This document shows positions 33,371 through 33,476 of a DNA stretch of 33,476 nt, one piece after another (within the stretch, counting starts at the first letter, position 1; each line of letters opens with the position of its first letter). Under the pieces are notes generated by a model that saw only the letters and a program-made list of their open reading frames with translations, did not search any database and was not told the DNA's origin. Made by a program: the position numbers and the translations under genes. The stretch lies in contig JBAYJY010000033.1 in the NCBI GenBank assembly GCA_041664945.1, positions 1 to 33,476 of the forward strand. The letters run 5' to 3'. The DNA is from JBAYJY01 sp041664945 (lineage in GTDB: Bacteria > UBP15 > UBA6099).

Positions 33371-33411
33371 CCTCGGACTTCAGTCCGGGGTGCCCTCCCT
33401 TGGGGGAGGGC
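33371..33411. repeat. Double-hairpin intergenic repeat after wecB
   Basis: First hairpin CGGACT-TC-AGTCCG (extended to 33371-33390 with flanking pairs), second GCCCTCCC-TTGG-GGGAGGGC (33392-33411). No T-run follows, so more likely a repeat element than a rho-independent terminator, though it may protect the transcript end. Confidence 0.6.
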
Positions 33412-33457
33412 TGGGAGGGGGATAAAAAGAAAGGGAATAATCTGATAGAATAGGGAT

Positions 33458-33476
33458 ATGAGCGATCATGTGTTAA
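33458..33476 (+). CDS. Possible start of the next gene, cut by the window edge
   Basis: ATG AGC GAT CAT GTG TTA, open to the edge (six codons). TAGAAT ends six bases before the ATG, the same close spacing as the leaderless candidates at 12762 and 17263. Too short to identify. Confidence 0.3.

Noticed and set aside
1..33476. tRNA, rRNA, transposase or phage genes
   Set aside because: I looked for tRNA T-loop patterns, integrase/transposase motifs and rRNA-like stretches on both strands and saw none; a covariance-model scan was not possible.

Overview
The window is a GC-rich, gene-dense bacterial chromosome segment with about 22 protein genes and no tRNA, rRNA, phage, transposase or CRISPR array that I could find. 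The envelope genes (WecA/TagO-type and WecB-type enzymes, twin-arginine signals, a TlpA-like exported thioredoxin, GT-C membrane glycosyltransferases with TPR tails) fit a Gram-negative-type cell. Scattered palindromic intergenic repeats, a Tat-targeted radical SAM enzyme, DUF362 proteins and a stand-alone UroD-like protein suggest an uncultured deep lineage (of the Omnitrophota, Planctomycetota-related or Abyssubacteria kind). That placement is a guess from gene style; the sequence does not name the organism.

Layout. 1-5.4 kb: two sets of a phytoene-desaturase-like FAD oxidoreductase plus a polysaccharide pyruvyl transferase family protein. One set is overlapping on the minus strand, the other is divergently transcribed. 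A bidirectional terminator closes this block. 5.4-11.3 kb, minus strand: aconitase, a receiver-PilZ protein (c-di-GMP effector type) and a large membrane hybrid histidine kinase; both receiver domains lack the phospho-accepting Asp. 11.4-14.5 kb, plus strand: moeA behind a near-consensus promoter with a CG-repeat spacer, then a TMTC-like membrane/TPR glycosyltransferase that appears to be read from a leaderless mRNA.

14.6-24.4 kb, plus strand: a Tat-exported DUF362 protein and, one base later, a Tat-signal AmmeMemoRadiSam-type radical SAM protein. After a repeat-filled gap come a DUF362-ferredoxin protein overlapping a PfkB sugar kinase, a large unrecognised protein that may have a six-hairpin carbohydrate-enzyme fold, a UroD-family protein with a metal-binding His-x-Cys, and a double-thioredoxin exported protein. 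24.4-28.1 kb: a TMEM260/DUF2723-like glycosyltransferase with a long TPR tail and a GT2 glycosyltransferase. 28.3-33.4 kb: a STAS-domain regulator, a small unknown gene on the minus strand, yjbQ, der, and a wecA-like/wecB pair that would make the lipid-linked HexNAc start of a surface glycan. The window ends in a double-hairpin repeat and the first bases of a possible next gene.

How the genes may work together: much of the window concerns surface glycans (pyruvylation, lipid-linked initiation, GT2 and GT-C transferases). The middle block mixes redox Fe-S proteins with possible sugar catabolism and demethylation. The functional links in that middle block are inference from gene order only.
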